Assembly (NCBI GenBank): GCA_013152385.1
Contig: JAADGL010000032.1
Coordinates: 1 to 64,000 of the forward strand
From: Acidobacteriota bacterium
GTDB taxonomy: Bacteria > Acidobacteriota > Holophagae > Thermotomaculales > Thermotomaculaceae
Length of the DNA: 64,000 nt
Reading direction: 5' to 3'
The position numbers were made by a program, and so were the translations under genes. Position 1 is the first letter of the stretch, and each line of letters begins with the position of its first letter. This document shows positions 46,877 through 55,659 of the stretch, in pieces. The notes beneath the pieces were generated by a model. It was not told the DNA's origin. It saw only the letters and a list, made by a program, of their open reading frames with translations, and did no database searches.

Positions 46877-46882
46877 TAAAAT
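46877..46882 (+). promoter_or_regulatory. -10 box placed for leaderless transcription
   Basis: TAAAAT lies with its last base six bases before the A of the next ATG, so transcription would start at or next to the start codon. No Shine-Dalgarno is present. Together this suggests a leaderless mRNA. Confidence 0.4.
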
Positions 46883-46888
46883 ATAAAC

Positions 46889-49768
46889 ATGAAACAGGGA
46901 CTGATATTACTTTTTATCTTTTCATGGTGTTTTTCAACACAGCTGTTTTCCCAAGTATTGCCGCTTCGGAATTATTCCACCGAAACCGGGCTGGCTTCCT
47001 CGCAGGTAAACACCATTATGCAGGACAAAAGCGGATATATCTGGTTTGGCTGTACCGGAGGAGTATCCCGTTTTAACGGGCAACACTTCGACACCTACAG
47101 AGAGACCAACGGCCTGCCCCATGAAAGCTGTCTCCAGCTTTTTGAAGACAGGACGGGCAGGGTATGGGCAGTGACTCTCCGGGGAATGGCATGGTTTGAC
47201 AAACAAAACGGCGTTTTCAACCCCTCCGGGCCAAAGGGTGAAATCACCCGGGCATGTGCTGACGGCAGCAATATCTATGCGATTTTCAAAGGGAAAGGGC
47301 TGATTCGGGGAAATATAAACGAAAATTGGGCCGCTCCTTTCCCCACCCTGGCCGGAGATTTGACCGGAATTTGCACAATTGACGGAGTGCTGTATGTTTC
47401 CAGTGAGCATCAGGGGCTGCTTTCTCCGGGACAAAAACCGGAGCAGGTATTTCCCATGAAGGGAATTTCCGGAATGCGCCGCACTCACGGAGGGAAAATT
47501 CTGTTCTGGACCCGATCCCGGGTATGGTTATTTCTGCCGGCAAAAAAGAAAGCGATGCCATTGATTCCAAAACTGCCTTCCGGACAGCAGATTCATTCGG
47601 CACTACTGGCCCCGGACGGAAGTTTGTGGATTGGCACAAATCTGGGGTTGTTTCGATTCCGGGACAATACTCCCAAGTTTTACAATGAACAAAACGGGTT
47701 GCCCGGGATTCCGGTCTGGGCCACCTTTATGGACAGAGACGGAGAAATTTGGTTCGGGACAAATCACGGTGCGGCAAAACTCAGCTCATCCGATATTGTT
47801 GTGTACGATACCCATGCCGGTATGTTTGCCAACAGCATTGTCTGTTTTTATGTGGACCCGGTAAACGGGAAAGTCTGGATCGGTTCCACCGGCGGCTTAT
47901 ACACTGTTTCCGAATCCGGAAAACTTCACCGCCTTCCCATTCCTTATTTCCAGCAGTACGCGGCCTGGGCCATTATCCGGGCAGAAAATGGCGGCTACTG
48001 GATCGGAACCGAAGGGGGCGGCCTAGTCCGGATGAAAGGGAGAAAACTCCACATTATTCGTAAAGCAGACGGACTGGCCGGAGATAATGTAACTGACATC
48101 GCGTCGGGAAAGAACGATACGCTGTATGTCTCCTGTAAAGAAGGGTTCTCCGTCCTGAAGCAGAGCAAAATCAATACATACACGTTATCCAACGGGCTTC
48201 CGATTTCTTACATCCGCTGTCTTCTGCCACTGTCAAACAGCCATGTACTGCTGGCAACCCTTGGAAGCGGAGTGATCGAATTCGACGGCAGAGAGTTTCA
48301 TCAGGTCACACCGAAAGACAAACAGCTGGAAGCCATTTATGATATGGTGATGTTCCAGAACAAGCTCTGGCTGGCCACGAACTATGGAATTGCCAGTTTT
48401 GACGGAGAAACCGTTCACCTTTTCTCCACCGAGAGCGGATTGCCGAACTTCAGCACAACTGTGCTGCTCCCTGTTTCCAACCATGAAATGTGGGTGGGAA
48501 CCGATGGAGGAGCTGCACTCTTTGACACACGAAAACAGCGGGTCAGCCGTATTCTGACCATTGACGAAGGCCTGCCGGGAAATGAATTTACCACTCACAA
48601 TGCCCTTGTAAAAGACAAACAGGGGAATATCTGGTTCGGTCTTTTCGGGGGTGCTGCCAGAATTCATTCCGGGGCAGTCCCTCAATGGAACCGGCTGAGC
48701 CGCCCGGGAATTGTCCTGAAAAAAGTGCAATACCGCATAAACGGAAGAGATTTCAATTTGCGTTATCCGGCAAAAAAACATATTCGCATTCCATACGGGG
48801 TCAGAACATTAACTTTTTTCTTTGATGTGATCTGGTTCAGAAACGAGCACAGCATCCACATTGAACACAAATTAGGGGGAGTGGATGACACTTGGGTTCC
48901 GATTCTGAACAAACGGCAGATTCAGGCACGTTATACCAATGTTCCGGCCGGAACATTTCCTTTCAAAGTCCGGGTTTCCGCTTTTGCCGGCAGCGGCCGG
49001 AGTTTTAAAAAAACACTTATAACTCTCATTATTCCCGCTCCGGTCTGGCAAAAACCGGTTTTCTGGATATTGCTTTTTCTCGTAATTGCCGGATTGGTCT
49101 GGCTGATTGTCTGGTGGAGAATCCGGTACCTGAAGAAAGAAACCGAAAAATTGAATCGGATTGTCCGGGAAAAAACCATGCAGGTTGAAGAGGCGAACCG
49201 GACTCTGGCGGAAAAGAATATTCAACTTCAGGTTATGGCGGAAACCGATTTTCTCACCGGCCTTTACAACCGCCGGTATTTCATGAAAGAACTGAAACGG
49301 AGCCTGGGGCTCTTAAACAGGGGCCAGGCCGGAGAAGTGCTCTCTCTGATTCTTCTTGATATTGACCATTTTAAAGATGTAAATGATACGTTTGGGCATG
49401 ATGCCGGAGACCTTCTGCTGGTTCATCTCTCCGGGCTTCTCCGGCAAGGGTGCCGCGATACCGACCTCATTGCCCGGTTCGGCGGGGAGGAATTTATCAT
49501 TCTCCTGCCGGGAACAGGGGGAAAAGGGGCGATAACACTTGCGGACAAAATCCGCAGCCTCATTGCCGATTCCCCGATGCGGCTGCAGAGCAATGAACAG
49601 GTTTCCGCTACAATAAGTTGCGGCATTTCATGGGTGGAAACCCCTGTCAACCTTACAGATGGCACAGCCAACCTGCTGATAAAAAAAGCGGACATCAATC
49701 TTTACAAAGCCAAAAACCGGGGGCGGAATTGTGTGGTACCGAATCCGGATTCTTTCTCTGAAGAATAA
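46889..49768 (+). CDS. Second periplasmic beta-propeller sensor diguanylate cyclase
   Basis: At 959 residues it has the same plan as the cyclase at 19084: a signal peptide, a run of Reg_prop blades (WFGC, WIGT, WFGT, WIGS, WVGT), a Y_Y_Y domain (HKLGGVDDTW), one membrane helix near residue 730, a coiled coil and a GGDEF domain with RFGGEEF and an RxxD I-site (RDTD). It lies just after the multiheme cytochrome operon, so it may link redox or ligand sensing to cyclic di-GMP. Some propeller blades have lost the tryptophan. Confidence 0.9.
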   Translation: MKQGLILLFIFSWCFSTQLFSQVLPLRNYSTETGLASSQVNTIMQDKSGYIWFGCTGGVSRFNGQHFDTYRETNGLPHESCLQLFEDRTGRVWAVTLRGMAWFDKQNGVFNPSGPKGEITRACADGSNIYAIFKGKGLIRGNINENWAAPFPTLAGDLTGICTIDGVLYVSSEHQGLLSPGQKPEQVFPMKGISGMRRTHGGKILFWTRSRVWLFLPAKKKAMPLIPKLPSGQQIHSALLAPDGSLWIGTNLGLFRFRDNTPKFYNEQNGLPGIPVWATFMDRDGEIWFGTNHGAAKLSSSDIVVYDTHAGMFANSIVCFYVDPVNGKVWIGSTGGLYTVSESGKLHRLPIPYFQQYAAWAIIRAENGGYWIGTEGGGLVRMKGRKLHIIRKADGLAGDNVTDIASGKNDTLYVSCKEGFSVLKQSKINTYTLSNGLPISYIRCLLPLSNSHVLLATLGSGVIEFDGREFHQVTPKDKQLEAIYDMVMFQNKLWLATNYGIASFDGETVHLFSTESGLPNFSTTVLLPVSNHEMWVGTDGGAALFDTRKQRVSRILTIDEGLPGNEFTTHNALVKDKQGNIWFGLFGGAARIHSGAVPQWNRLSRPGIVLKKVQYRINGRDFNLRYPAKKHIRIPYGVRTLTFFFDVIWFRNEHSIHIEHKLGGVDDTWVPILNKRQIQARYTNVPAGTFPFKVRVSAFAGSGRSFKKTLITLIIPAPVWQKPVFWILLFLVIAGLVWLIVWWRIRYLKKETEKLNRIVREKTMQVEEANRTLAEKNIQLQVMAETDFLTGLYNRRYFMKELKRSLGLLNRGQAGEVLSLILLDIDHFKDVNDTFGHDAGDLLLVHLSGLLRQGCRDTDLIARFGGEEFIILLPGTGGKGAITLADKIRSLIADSPMRLQSNEQVSATISCGISWVETPVNLTDGTANLLIKKADINLYKAKNRGRNCVVPNPDSFSEE

Positions 49769-49771
49769 TCA

Positions 49772-49830
49772 TCGGAAACATTCTTTCGGAACAAGAGGAG
49801 CGCGAAGGTACTCCGGTTTATTGTTTCCGA
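49772..49830. repeat. Inverted repeat between convergent genes
   Basis: TCGGAAACA at the left and TGTTTCCGA at the right form a perfect 9-base stem around 41 bases, which contain a nested GGAG/CTCC stem. It fills the whole gap between the cyclase and acyltransferase stop codons. It may act as a bidirectional terminator, although no T-run is present. Confidence 0.4.
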
Positions 49831-49831
49831 A

Positions 49832-50539
49832 TTAAGGAGAATCAATCAGTGCCGTAATTTCTTTCCGAACCCGATCCCGCAATTCGGAAACAGAAAGTGA
49901 CCGGATTATTTCCCGGGGAATGGGTTTCCCGAAGCGGACGGTAACCGGCCCCGGCGTCATTACCCAGTCTCCTTTTTTCAAAACCCGGTACAGACCGGAA
50001 ACACCGATGGGAACAATGGGGACATCTCCTTCCTTTGCCAGGTGAAAGGGCAGCTTCTTAAACGGTTTCATTTCTCCGGTCAATGTCCGTCCCCCTTCCG
50101 GAAGAATAATTATGGACAACCCCTCCCGGAGACGTTTTGCCGCTTCGTTGGCACTTGGAATTGCCTCGTGAACATCTTTCCGGTTAATGGGGATGTTTCC
50201 CGCCCGGCGAATTGCCCAGCCGAAAACCGGCCAGCGGAACTGTTCCGCCGCCTCCACGCCCCGGACCAGTTGCGGAATTACAGCCTGAAACAAGGGAACA
50301 TCCAGTAAGCTGACGTGGTTTGCCATATAAAGATAGGTTTGTTCCGGGTCCACATTTTCCAGCCCCTCAACACGGAGGTGGATTCCCAGAATAAACAATA
50401 ACCCCCGGGCCAGTTTTTTTACAATAGGGTCATAACGCTTTGCCGGGACAATATAGGATGCGATAATCAGAAAAATAAGAACGGGAAACAGCCAGAGAAG
50501 GCCGAGAATCCAGAGAAAAACCGCCCGAAGCCGCCTCAT
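49832..50539 (-). CDS. 1-acyl-sn-glycerol-3-phosphate acyltransferase (PlsC-like)
   Basis: The 235-residue membrane-associated enzyme has the HX4D motif in MANHVSLLDVPLF near residue 75, then PINRKDVHEA and LPEGGRTLTGEMKPFKK, the PlsC/LPLAT pattern. It adds a fatty acid to lysophosphatidate. The start codon chosen overlaps the upstream lipid kinase stop in ATGA; a frame six codons longer would lie inside that gene. It is the last gene of the mre operon. Confidence 0.9.
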   Translation of the reverse strand: MRRLRAVFLWILGLLWLFPVLIFLIIASYIVPAKRYDPIVKKLARGLLFILGIHLRVEGLENVDPEQTYLYMANHVSLLDVPLFQAVIPQLVRGVEAAEQFRWPVFGWAIRRAGNIPINRKDVHEAIPSANEAAKRLREGLSIIILPEGGRTLTGEMKPFKKLPFHLAKEGDVPIVPIGVSGLYRVLKKGDWVMTPGPVTVRFGKPIPREIIRSLSVSELRDRVRKEITALIDSP

Positions 50540-51429
50540 TTCCAGAAAACCTCGCAATCCTGTTTCAAACAGCTGATTTGAACGGGGGAAATTCCCAGCA
50601 CTTCACCGTCCGGGGTCAGCACTTTTTCTCCGTCGGAAGTTTCGATGGAAATTTCTTTAACCTTAAATGTTTCCACTTCGGGGAGATTTACATGTTCTCC
50701 GGTAAATACTTTCGGAAATGCCCGCAGAAGCCGTCTTCTGTTGACTTTGTTCAGAATCGTCACATCCAGGTATCCGTCATCAATTTCCGCTTCCGGTGCC
50801 ATAAGAAAATTGGAGGTGTAGGTTGTGTTGGAAATTTCAATGAAGATACAATCCCGCCGAATACTTCGTTTTTCCAGACGAATATCGGCCCGGAATGACT
50901 TAAGCAGAATCGTTCGGTACAGCACACCCAGTGTATATGAGATATTCCCCAGTATTTTCAGTTTTCTTGCCGTTTTTGTCACATCTGCGACAAATCCGAG
51001 GCCGAGGATATTTAGAAAATAGTAAGTTTGTCCGTGGGTAACAAACCGGCCGACATCCACTTTGCGCCGTTTGCCCCCGGAAATAATTTCCACCGCTTCC
51101 ATCCAGTTTGACGAATCCAGTTCCAGATCCCTGGCAAAGGCGTTTCCAGTGCCGATGGGAAGTACGCCAATGGGGATTTTCAATTTTTTTTGATTTCGAT
51201 AACAGCCGTTGAGTACCTCAAACAAGGTACCGTCTCCCCCGGCCGCCACAATTCCGTCATAGGCACGAAAATCCGCTTCGGCTGCCAGTTTTGTCCCGTG
51301 TTCGGGATAATCTGTCAGTGCGAGATCAAATTCAACCCCTCTTTCCTGAAATGCCTGTTCCACTTTCGGCAACAGCTTTTTAGCCTGTCCATGACCGGCA
51401 AACGGGTTATAAATCAGTAATAGTTTCAT
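50536..51429 (-). CDS. Diacylglycerol kinase-family lipid kinase, second copy
   Basis: The 297-residue protein shows LLIYNPFAGHGQAKKLL at the N-terminus, VAAGGDGTLFEVLNG near residue 57 and PIGTGNAFARDLEL near 88, the hallmarks of the YegS/DgkB family. It is paralogous to the gene at 4469-5380. I start at the ATG behind GGGGGAA, 17 codons after the first in-frame ATG. It lies between rodA and an acyltransferase, which suggests a role in phosphatidate supply during envelope growth. Confidence 0.87.
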   Translation of the reverse strand: MKLLLIYNPFAGHGQAKKLLPKVEQAFQERGVEFDLALTDYPEHGTKLAAEADFRAYDGIVAAGGDGTLFEVLNGCYRNQKKLKIPIGVLPIGTGNAFARDLELDSSNWMEAVEIISGGKRRKVDVGRFVTHGQTYYFLNILGLGFVADVTKTARKLKILGNISYTLGVLYRTILLKSFRADIRLEKRSIRRDCIFIEISNTTYTSNFLMAPEAEIDDGYLDVTILNKVNRRRLLRAFPKVFTGEHVNLPEVETFKVKEISIETSDGEKVLTPDGEVLGISPVQISCLKQDCEVFWK

Positions 51430-51448
51430 CTTTCCCCCTTTTTCACAG

Positions 51449-52531
51449 TCAAACCCGTTGGAAACGGTTTCGGAAAACATTCAAAACCAGTCCGGCCATA
51501 ATCAGATATGTAATAATCCCGGAGCCGCCATATGAAAAAAACGGCAGAGGAATGCCGGTGGTCGGCAAGAGTCCGACAATCATTCCGCTGCTGACCGTAA
51601 TTTGATAGAAAAACAACACGGCGGATCCGAAAGCGATGACCATTCCCGGTTTATCGTAGGCAACCCGTGCGATAATGATCATTCTGGAGATCATAAGGAA
51701 GAAGATTGTCAAAGCCACAGCCACACCGGCAAAGCCGAATTCCTCCGCAAACACAGCAAAAATAAAGTCTGTGTGGGGTTCCGGCAGATACTTGAGCCGG
51801 CTCTGGGTTCCCTTTCGATACCCCCGGCCGGTCAGCTGGCCGGAACCCACCGCCACTTTGGACTGAATTACATGGTATCCCCGGCCGAGGGGGTCCCGCT
51901 CCGGATTAAAGAATGTCAGCACACGTTCTTTCTGATAAGGCTTGAACATGTAATGCCAGCTTCCGAAACCAACAAACGCGAGCAGGATAAAAAGAATCAC
52001 ATAGACCCGGGGCCGCAGTCCCAGCAGAAAAACACATCCCGCCCCCATTACCAGAAATGTGGATGCCGTACCGAAATCGGGTTGAAGTAAAATCAGAAGG
52101 ACCGGAATGCCCAGGGCAAACGCACTTTTGAATATTCCCCGGATATCCAGGCGTGAGCTTTTGTCTCCTTTACAGAGCCAGGCCAGCATCAACAAGACAG
52201 TCAATTTTACCGGTTCGGAAGGCTGAAGACGAAACGGGCCGAGATTCAACCATGATCTGGACCCGTGGACAGTGGTACCGAGAATCAACACTAAAACCAG
52301 TAACGCCATCGCGATACCGTAAAGTACCGGCGCGAATTCAATCCATACCCGATAATTTACAATGTAGGCGATTGATCCCAGCGTCAGGCCTGCACAAATC
52401 CAGATAAGCTGCTTTGAAACCAGCGCGTCCCCGCCTTTTACCGTAGCCGCCGCACTGCTTAATGTCACCATTCCGAGTGCCAGGGCCAGGAGAACAGCCA
52501 GAAACAGCAAAAAATCGAACCTGCCTTTCAT
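51449..52531 (-). CDS. rodA: Rod-shape peptidoglycan glycosyltransferase RodA
   Basis: A 360-residue SEDS-family membrane protein with about ten helices. HGSRSWLNLGPFRLQPSEPVKL and the C-terminal PLPFFSYGGSGIITYLIMAGL are SEDS signatures; the W-L-N-L/F-Q-P-S-E segment contains functionally required residues. It polymerises glycan strands along the cell cylinder together with PBP2. Its start overlaps the mrdA stop in ATGA. Confidence 0.94.
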   Translation of the reverse strand: MKGRFDFLLFLAVLLALALGMVTLSSAAATVKGGDALVSKQLIWICAGLTLGSIAYIVNYRVWIEFAPVLYGIAMALLVLVLILGTTVHGSRSWLNLGPFRLQPSEPVKLTVLLMLAWLCKGDKSSRLDIRGIFKSAFALGIPVLLILLQPDFGTASTFLVMGAGCVFLLGLRPRVYVILFILLAFVGFGSWHYMFKPYQKERVLTFFNPERDPLGRGYHVIQSKVAVGSGQLTGRGYRKGTQSRLKYLPEPHTDFIFAVFAEEFGFAGVAVALTIFFLMISRMIIIARVAYDKPGMVIAFGSAVLFFYQITVSSGMIVGLLPTTGIPLPFFSYGGSGIITYLIMAGLVLNVFRNRFQRV

Positions 52532-54261
52532 TGAAATGCCTCCCGATGATCCCGAAAATACTGAAAAATTGTGGAAGCAATGGGAACAGCTGTATCTGAA
52601 CCATGCCCACCTTTTTCAGCAATAACCGCAACCGCTATTTCCGGATTATGAAACGGAGCAAAACCAACAAACCAGGAAAGTTCCAGTGCTTTTCTATCTG
52701 CACCTGAAACGGTTTGAGCCGTACCGGTTTTACCGCAGATGGCGAGGCCGAGTCCGCTTAACGCCACTCCGGTTCCTCCGGTTACCATCAATCTCATCCC
52801 CCGTTTTACCGCGCGAAAATCCTTTTTTGGCAACCGGACCCGGTTACGAATCCATTGGTCACCTTTTTCATTGATCAAATGAGGAATCAGCACGATTCCG
52901 TTGTTGGCAATCGCAGCTGTCATGGAAGCAGCCTGAATCGGTGTCATCAGAAGATAACCCTGGCCGATACAGGTATTCAACGTATCTCCCGGAAACCAGG
53001 AACGCCCGGTTTTTTTGCGTTTCCATTCCGGTGTCGGAAGGAAACCGGAACGTTCCCCGGGGATATCAATACCGGTTTTGGAACCAATGCCAAATTCCCG
53101 GGCCACCGGCAAAAGTTTCGCAATCCCGACTTTCAGGCCGACATTGTAAAAATAAACATTACAGGAATGTGCAATGGCGCCGATCAGGGACAAGGTGCCA
53201 TGGCCTTCTTTTTTCCAGCAGAGAAATGTCCGGCCGCCGACTTCCAGGCCGCCTGTACAGGTAAATTGTGTCCGGGGTGTTAACCCCGCATTGAGCCCGG
53301 CCAGTGCCACCAGCGGTTTGAAGGTGGACCCCGGGGGATAGGCTCCCTGAATTGCCCGGTTCAACATGGGATTTCCCTTGGCATGCTTCAATTTTTCCCA
53401 TTCTTTTTCCCTGAAACGAAAAGTCAGGATGTTGGGGTCAAAAGAAGGCGCGGAAACCATTGCAAAGATACGGCCGTCCCGGGGGCTCATCACGACCACG
53501 GCGCCCTGAAAACTCCCCAGGCCTTTCATGGCAAGTTTTTGCAGCGGAGAAAGCAGCGATACGGTTAAATCCCTCCCATTCTCCGGTTCCCGGATCAATT
53601 GGGTTTTAATAAAATGATTTCCGGAATCCACCACAATTCTCCGGCTTCCGTCCTTGCCTCTCAAAATATTGTCGTAACTCTTTTCAATCCCCATTTTCCC
53701 GACTTTCTGAAGCGTTGACAGATTCCGGGCTTCTTTAACAGTGGGTTCTCCGATATAACCGACGGTATGGGCAAATAATTTTCCGTAAGGATAATAGCGT
53801 TGAGGGGCAAGTTCAACAAAAACTTCCGGATAATCTTTTTTCCGTGCTTCCAGAGGGGCAATCCGGGAAAATGAGAGATTTTCCAGAACCGGTACCGGCT
53901 TATATAAAGGAACCCTGCGATAACGTTTAATTCTGGCCTTTAATTCGCCCGGGGACAAGCGGAGAAAATGTGCAAGTATTTTCAACCGGGAAGGGCGGTA
54001 ACTGCTTCTGTCCAGCATAATGTCGTAAGCCACTTTATAATCAGCCAGAACCTTTCCATCTTTAGAAAAAATCCGGCCCCGACGGGACGGAATACTGATT
54101 TCCCGGAGTGTATTTTCGGTAGCGGCCCGATAATAAGCTGCGCCCCGAACCACCTGTAGAAACCAGTATCGAAAAAAAAGAGCCAGAAAAACAATCATCA
54201 CAACGAGATAAAAAAATTGAATCCGACTCCTGAAAACAGGATGACTCTCACTGAACATCAA
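52528..54261 (-). CDS. mrdA: Penicillin-binding protein 2 (elongation transpeptidase)
   Basis: The 577-residue class B PBP has an N-terminal membrane helix, a PBP dimerisation domain and a transpeptidase domain with the SXXK nucleophile in YPPGSTFKPLVAL near residue 312, SCN in AHSCNVYFYNVG, and KTG in CGKTGTAQTVSG near 510. It crosslinks new wall peptides with RodA. Its start overlaps the mreD end by 14 bases. Confidence 0.94.
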   Translation of the reverse strand: MMFSESHPVFRSRIQFFYLVVMIVFLALFFRYWFLQVVRGAAYYRAATENTLREISIPSRRGRIFSKDGKVLADYKVAYDIMLDRSSYRPSRLKILAHFLRLSPGELKARIKRYRRVPLYKPVPVLENLSFSRIAPLEARKKDYPEVFVELAPQRYYPYGKLFAHTVGYIGEPTVKEARNLSTLQKVGKMGIEKSYDNILRGKDGSRRIVVDSGNHFIKTQLIREPENGRDLTVSLLSPLQKLAMKGLGSFQGAVVVMSPRDGRIFAMVSAPSFDPNILTFRFREKEWEKLKHAKGNPMLNRAIQGAYPPGSTFKPLVALAGLNAGLTPRTQFTCTGGLEVGGRTFLCWKKEGHGTLSLIGAIAHSCNVYFYNVGLKVGIAKLLPVAREFGIGSKTGIDIPGERSGFLPTPEWKRKKTGRSWFPGDTLNTCIGQGYLLMTPIQAASMTAAIANNGIVLIPHLINEKGDQWIRNRVRLPKKDFRAVKRGMRLMVTGGTGVALSGLGLAICGKTGTAQTVSGADRKALELSWFVGFAPFHNPEIAVAVIAEKGGHGSDTAVPIASTIFQYFRDHREAFQ

Positions 54262-54712
54262 CTCTTCCGATTACCAGACAGGTAAGAAAAGTGGTGGATA
54301 AAAGAAAAACCACATAACCGTAAACCGAAACCGGCAGCAGCGCAAAACCGAGCAGTCCCGAGAGCCATCTTGCCCCAATGGATACAAAAAGTGCATAAAC
54401 ACCCACTGTCAGGCATGCCGCCGCGCCCTTGACCACCACACGTTTTGCCAGTAGATAGAGACAAAAAGCAAGAACCAGGGCGGCCATCGTTTTGATTCCG
54501 GTCACCGGGGAAGCCGGATACACCAGTTCCATTACCAGATTGCCGAAAAATACAAAACTCAATGCCCGTTTCAGTGTACTGCGAATTGCATAAATACCGG
54601 AAAATATCAGAAGCAGGTCTACCCGGGAAAAAGGGACGGGAAAAACATTAATCAGCATGGACTGGAGAAAAATCGCAATAATAATCAACAGAACATCTGT
54701 AAACAGAATCAT
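54248..54712 (-). CDS. mreD: Rod-shape membrane protein MreD
   Basis: A very hydrophobic 154-residue protein with four or five membrane segments, short and poorly conserved as MreD always is. Assignment rests on size, topology and its position between mreC and mrdA. MreD links MreC to the RodA/PBP2 machine in the inner membrane. The start overlaps mreC by four bases. Confidence 0.85.
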   Translation of the reverse strand: MILFTDVLLIIIAIFLQSMLINVFPVPFSRVDLLLIFSGIYAIRSTLKRALSFVFFGNLVMELVYPASPVTGIKTMAALVLAFCLYLLAKRVVVKGAAACLTVGVYALFVSIGARWLSGLLGFALLPVSVYGYVVFLLSTTFLTCLVIGRVDVQ

Positions 54713-55494
54713 GATTTCTTTCCTTTGCCCTGTTTTGCCCCAGAACTCGAAGCATAATAAGGAACAACCAGAACCTGTTCCAGATTCGTCAATGGTGCTG
54801 AGAAAGTCACTTTGATATTCTGAAAAAAGTTTTCAGTCGGAATTGCTGAAAGAACGGTTCCGGCTTCTATACCGGCGGGACAGATTCCATCTCCTCCGGT
54901 GGTAATAACCCGGGCTCCCTTTGTCAAAATTTCATTATTGGGGAAATAACGGATTGAACCGATTCGGAGGTCCCCGACACCGGTAAGAAGGCCGGCGGAT
55001 TTTGCCCCCTCAACCCGAACCGCAAAACCGGAAGCGGGATCGGAAACCAACTGGACCTGGGACTGACGGGCAAAAACTTTCCACACCCGGCCCACGAGGC
55101 CGTCTTCACAGACAACAGCCATGTTCTTTTTAACACCGTCCCGCTCTCCCCTGTCAATCAAAACCAGATTCATTCCGCTGAAAGATGCATTTCCAATCAC
55201 GGTAGCCGTAAGGCCCGGACGTTCCAGCTTCCGCCTCAACGACAGAAGTCGTTTCAGATGACGATTTTCATATTCAAGGTTTCGCTTTAACAGAAGACGG
55301 GTTCTGAGTTTGAAGATTTCTTCTCTGAGTTCTCGATTTTCTTCCTGTGCATGAACATTTTTAAAATAGGTTTTGTACGTTTTTTTGACCCACCGTGTCA
55401 ATTTTATTGATGCGGTTACAACCGGGATTGATACTGCATTTACCGTACGTTCCACATAAAGCACACCGCTATTGTCTTTCAATTGGACAGACAC
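54709..55494 (-). CDS. mreC: Rod-shape determining protein MreC
   Basis: The 261-residue periplasmic protein has a coiled coil from about residue 45 to 85 (NREL, REEIFKLRTRL, ENRHLKRLL) and the MreC beta domain with TATVIGNASFSG, LIDRGERDGVKKNMAV, GLVGRVW and RVITTGGDGICPAGI. Residues 5-35 are less hydrophobic than usual for its anchor, so a slightly longer N-terminus might exist upstream. It opens the mre operon. Confidence 0.92.
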   Translation of the reverse strand: MSVQLKDNSGVLYVERTVNAVSIPVVTASIKLTRWVKKTYKTYFKNVHAQEENRELREEIFKLRTRLLLKRNLEYENRHLKRLLSLRRKLERPGLTATVIGNASFSGMNLVLIDRGERDGVKKNMAVVCEDGLVGRVWKVFARQSQVQLVSDPASGFAVRVEGAKSAGLLTGVGDLRIGSIRYFPNNEILTKGARVITTGGDGICPAGIEAGTVLSAIPTENFFQNIKVTFSAPLTNLEQVLVVPYYASSSGAKQGKGKKS

Positions 55495-55587
55495 CAGAAA
55501 GAGATTGACCAGAAAAAACAGCAGAAAAATTCGGAACTCGTGAATAACAACCCCCTGACATAGACTGATTTTTATTTTACTATACCC

Positions 55588-55615
55588 TTGGAAGTGGCAC
55601 GAAACATTTTATAAT
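55588..55615 (+). promoter_or_regulatory. Putative promoter of the sppA-S9 peptidase operon
   Basis: TTGGAA, a 16-base spacer and a perfect TATAAT, 45 bases upstream of the chosen TTG start. A minus-strand TATAGT at 55579-55584 overlaps it and could serve mreC, so the two operons may compete for polymerase. Confidence 0.55.
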
Positions 55616-55659
55616 GAATTGTGAGAATATTCCTGCAATTTCCCCAAAAGGAGGTTTTT

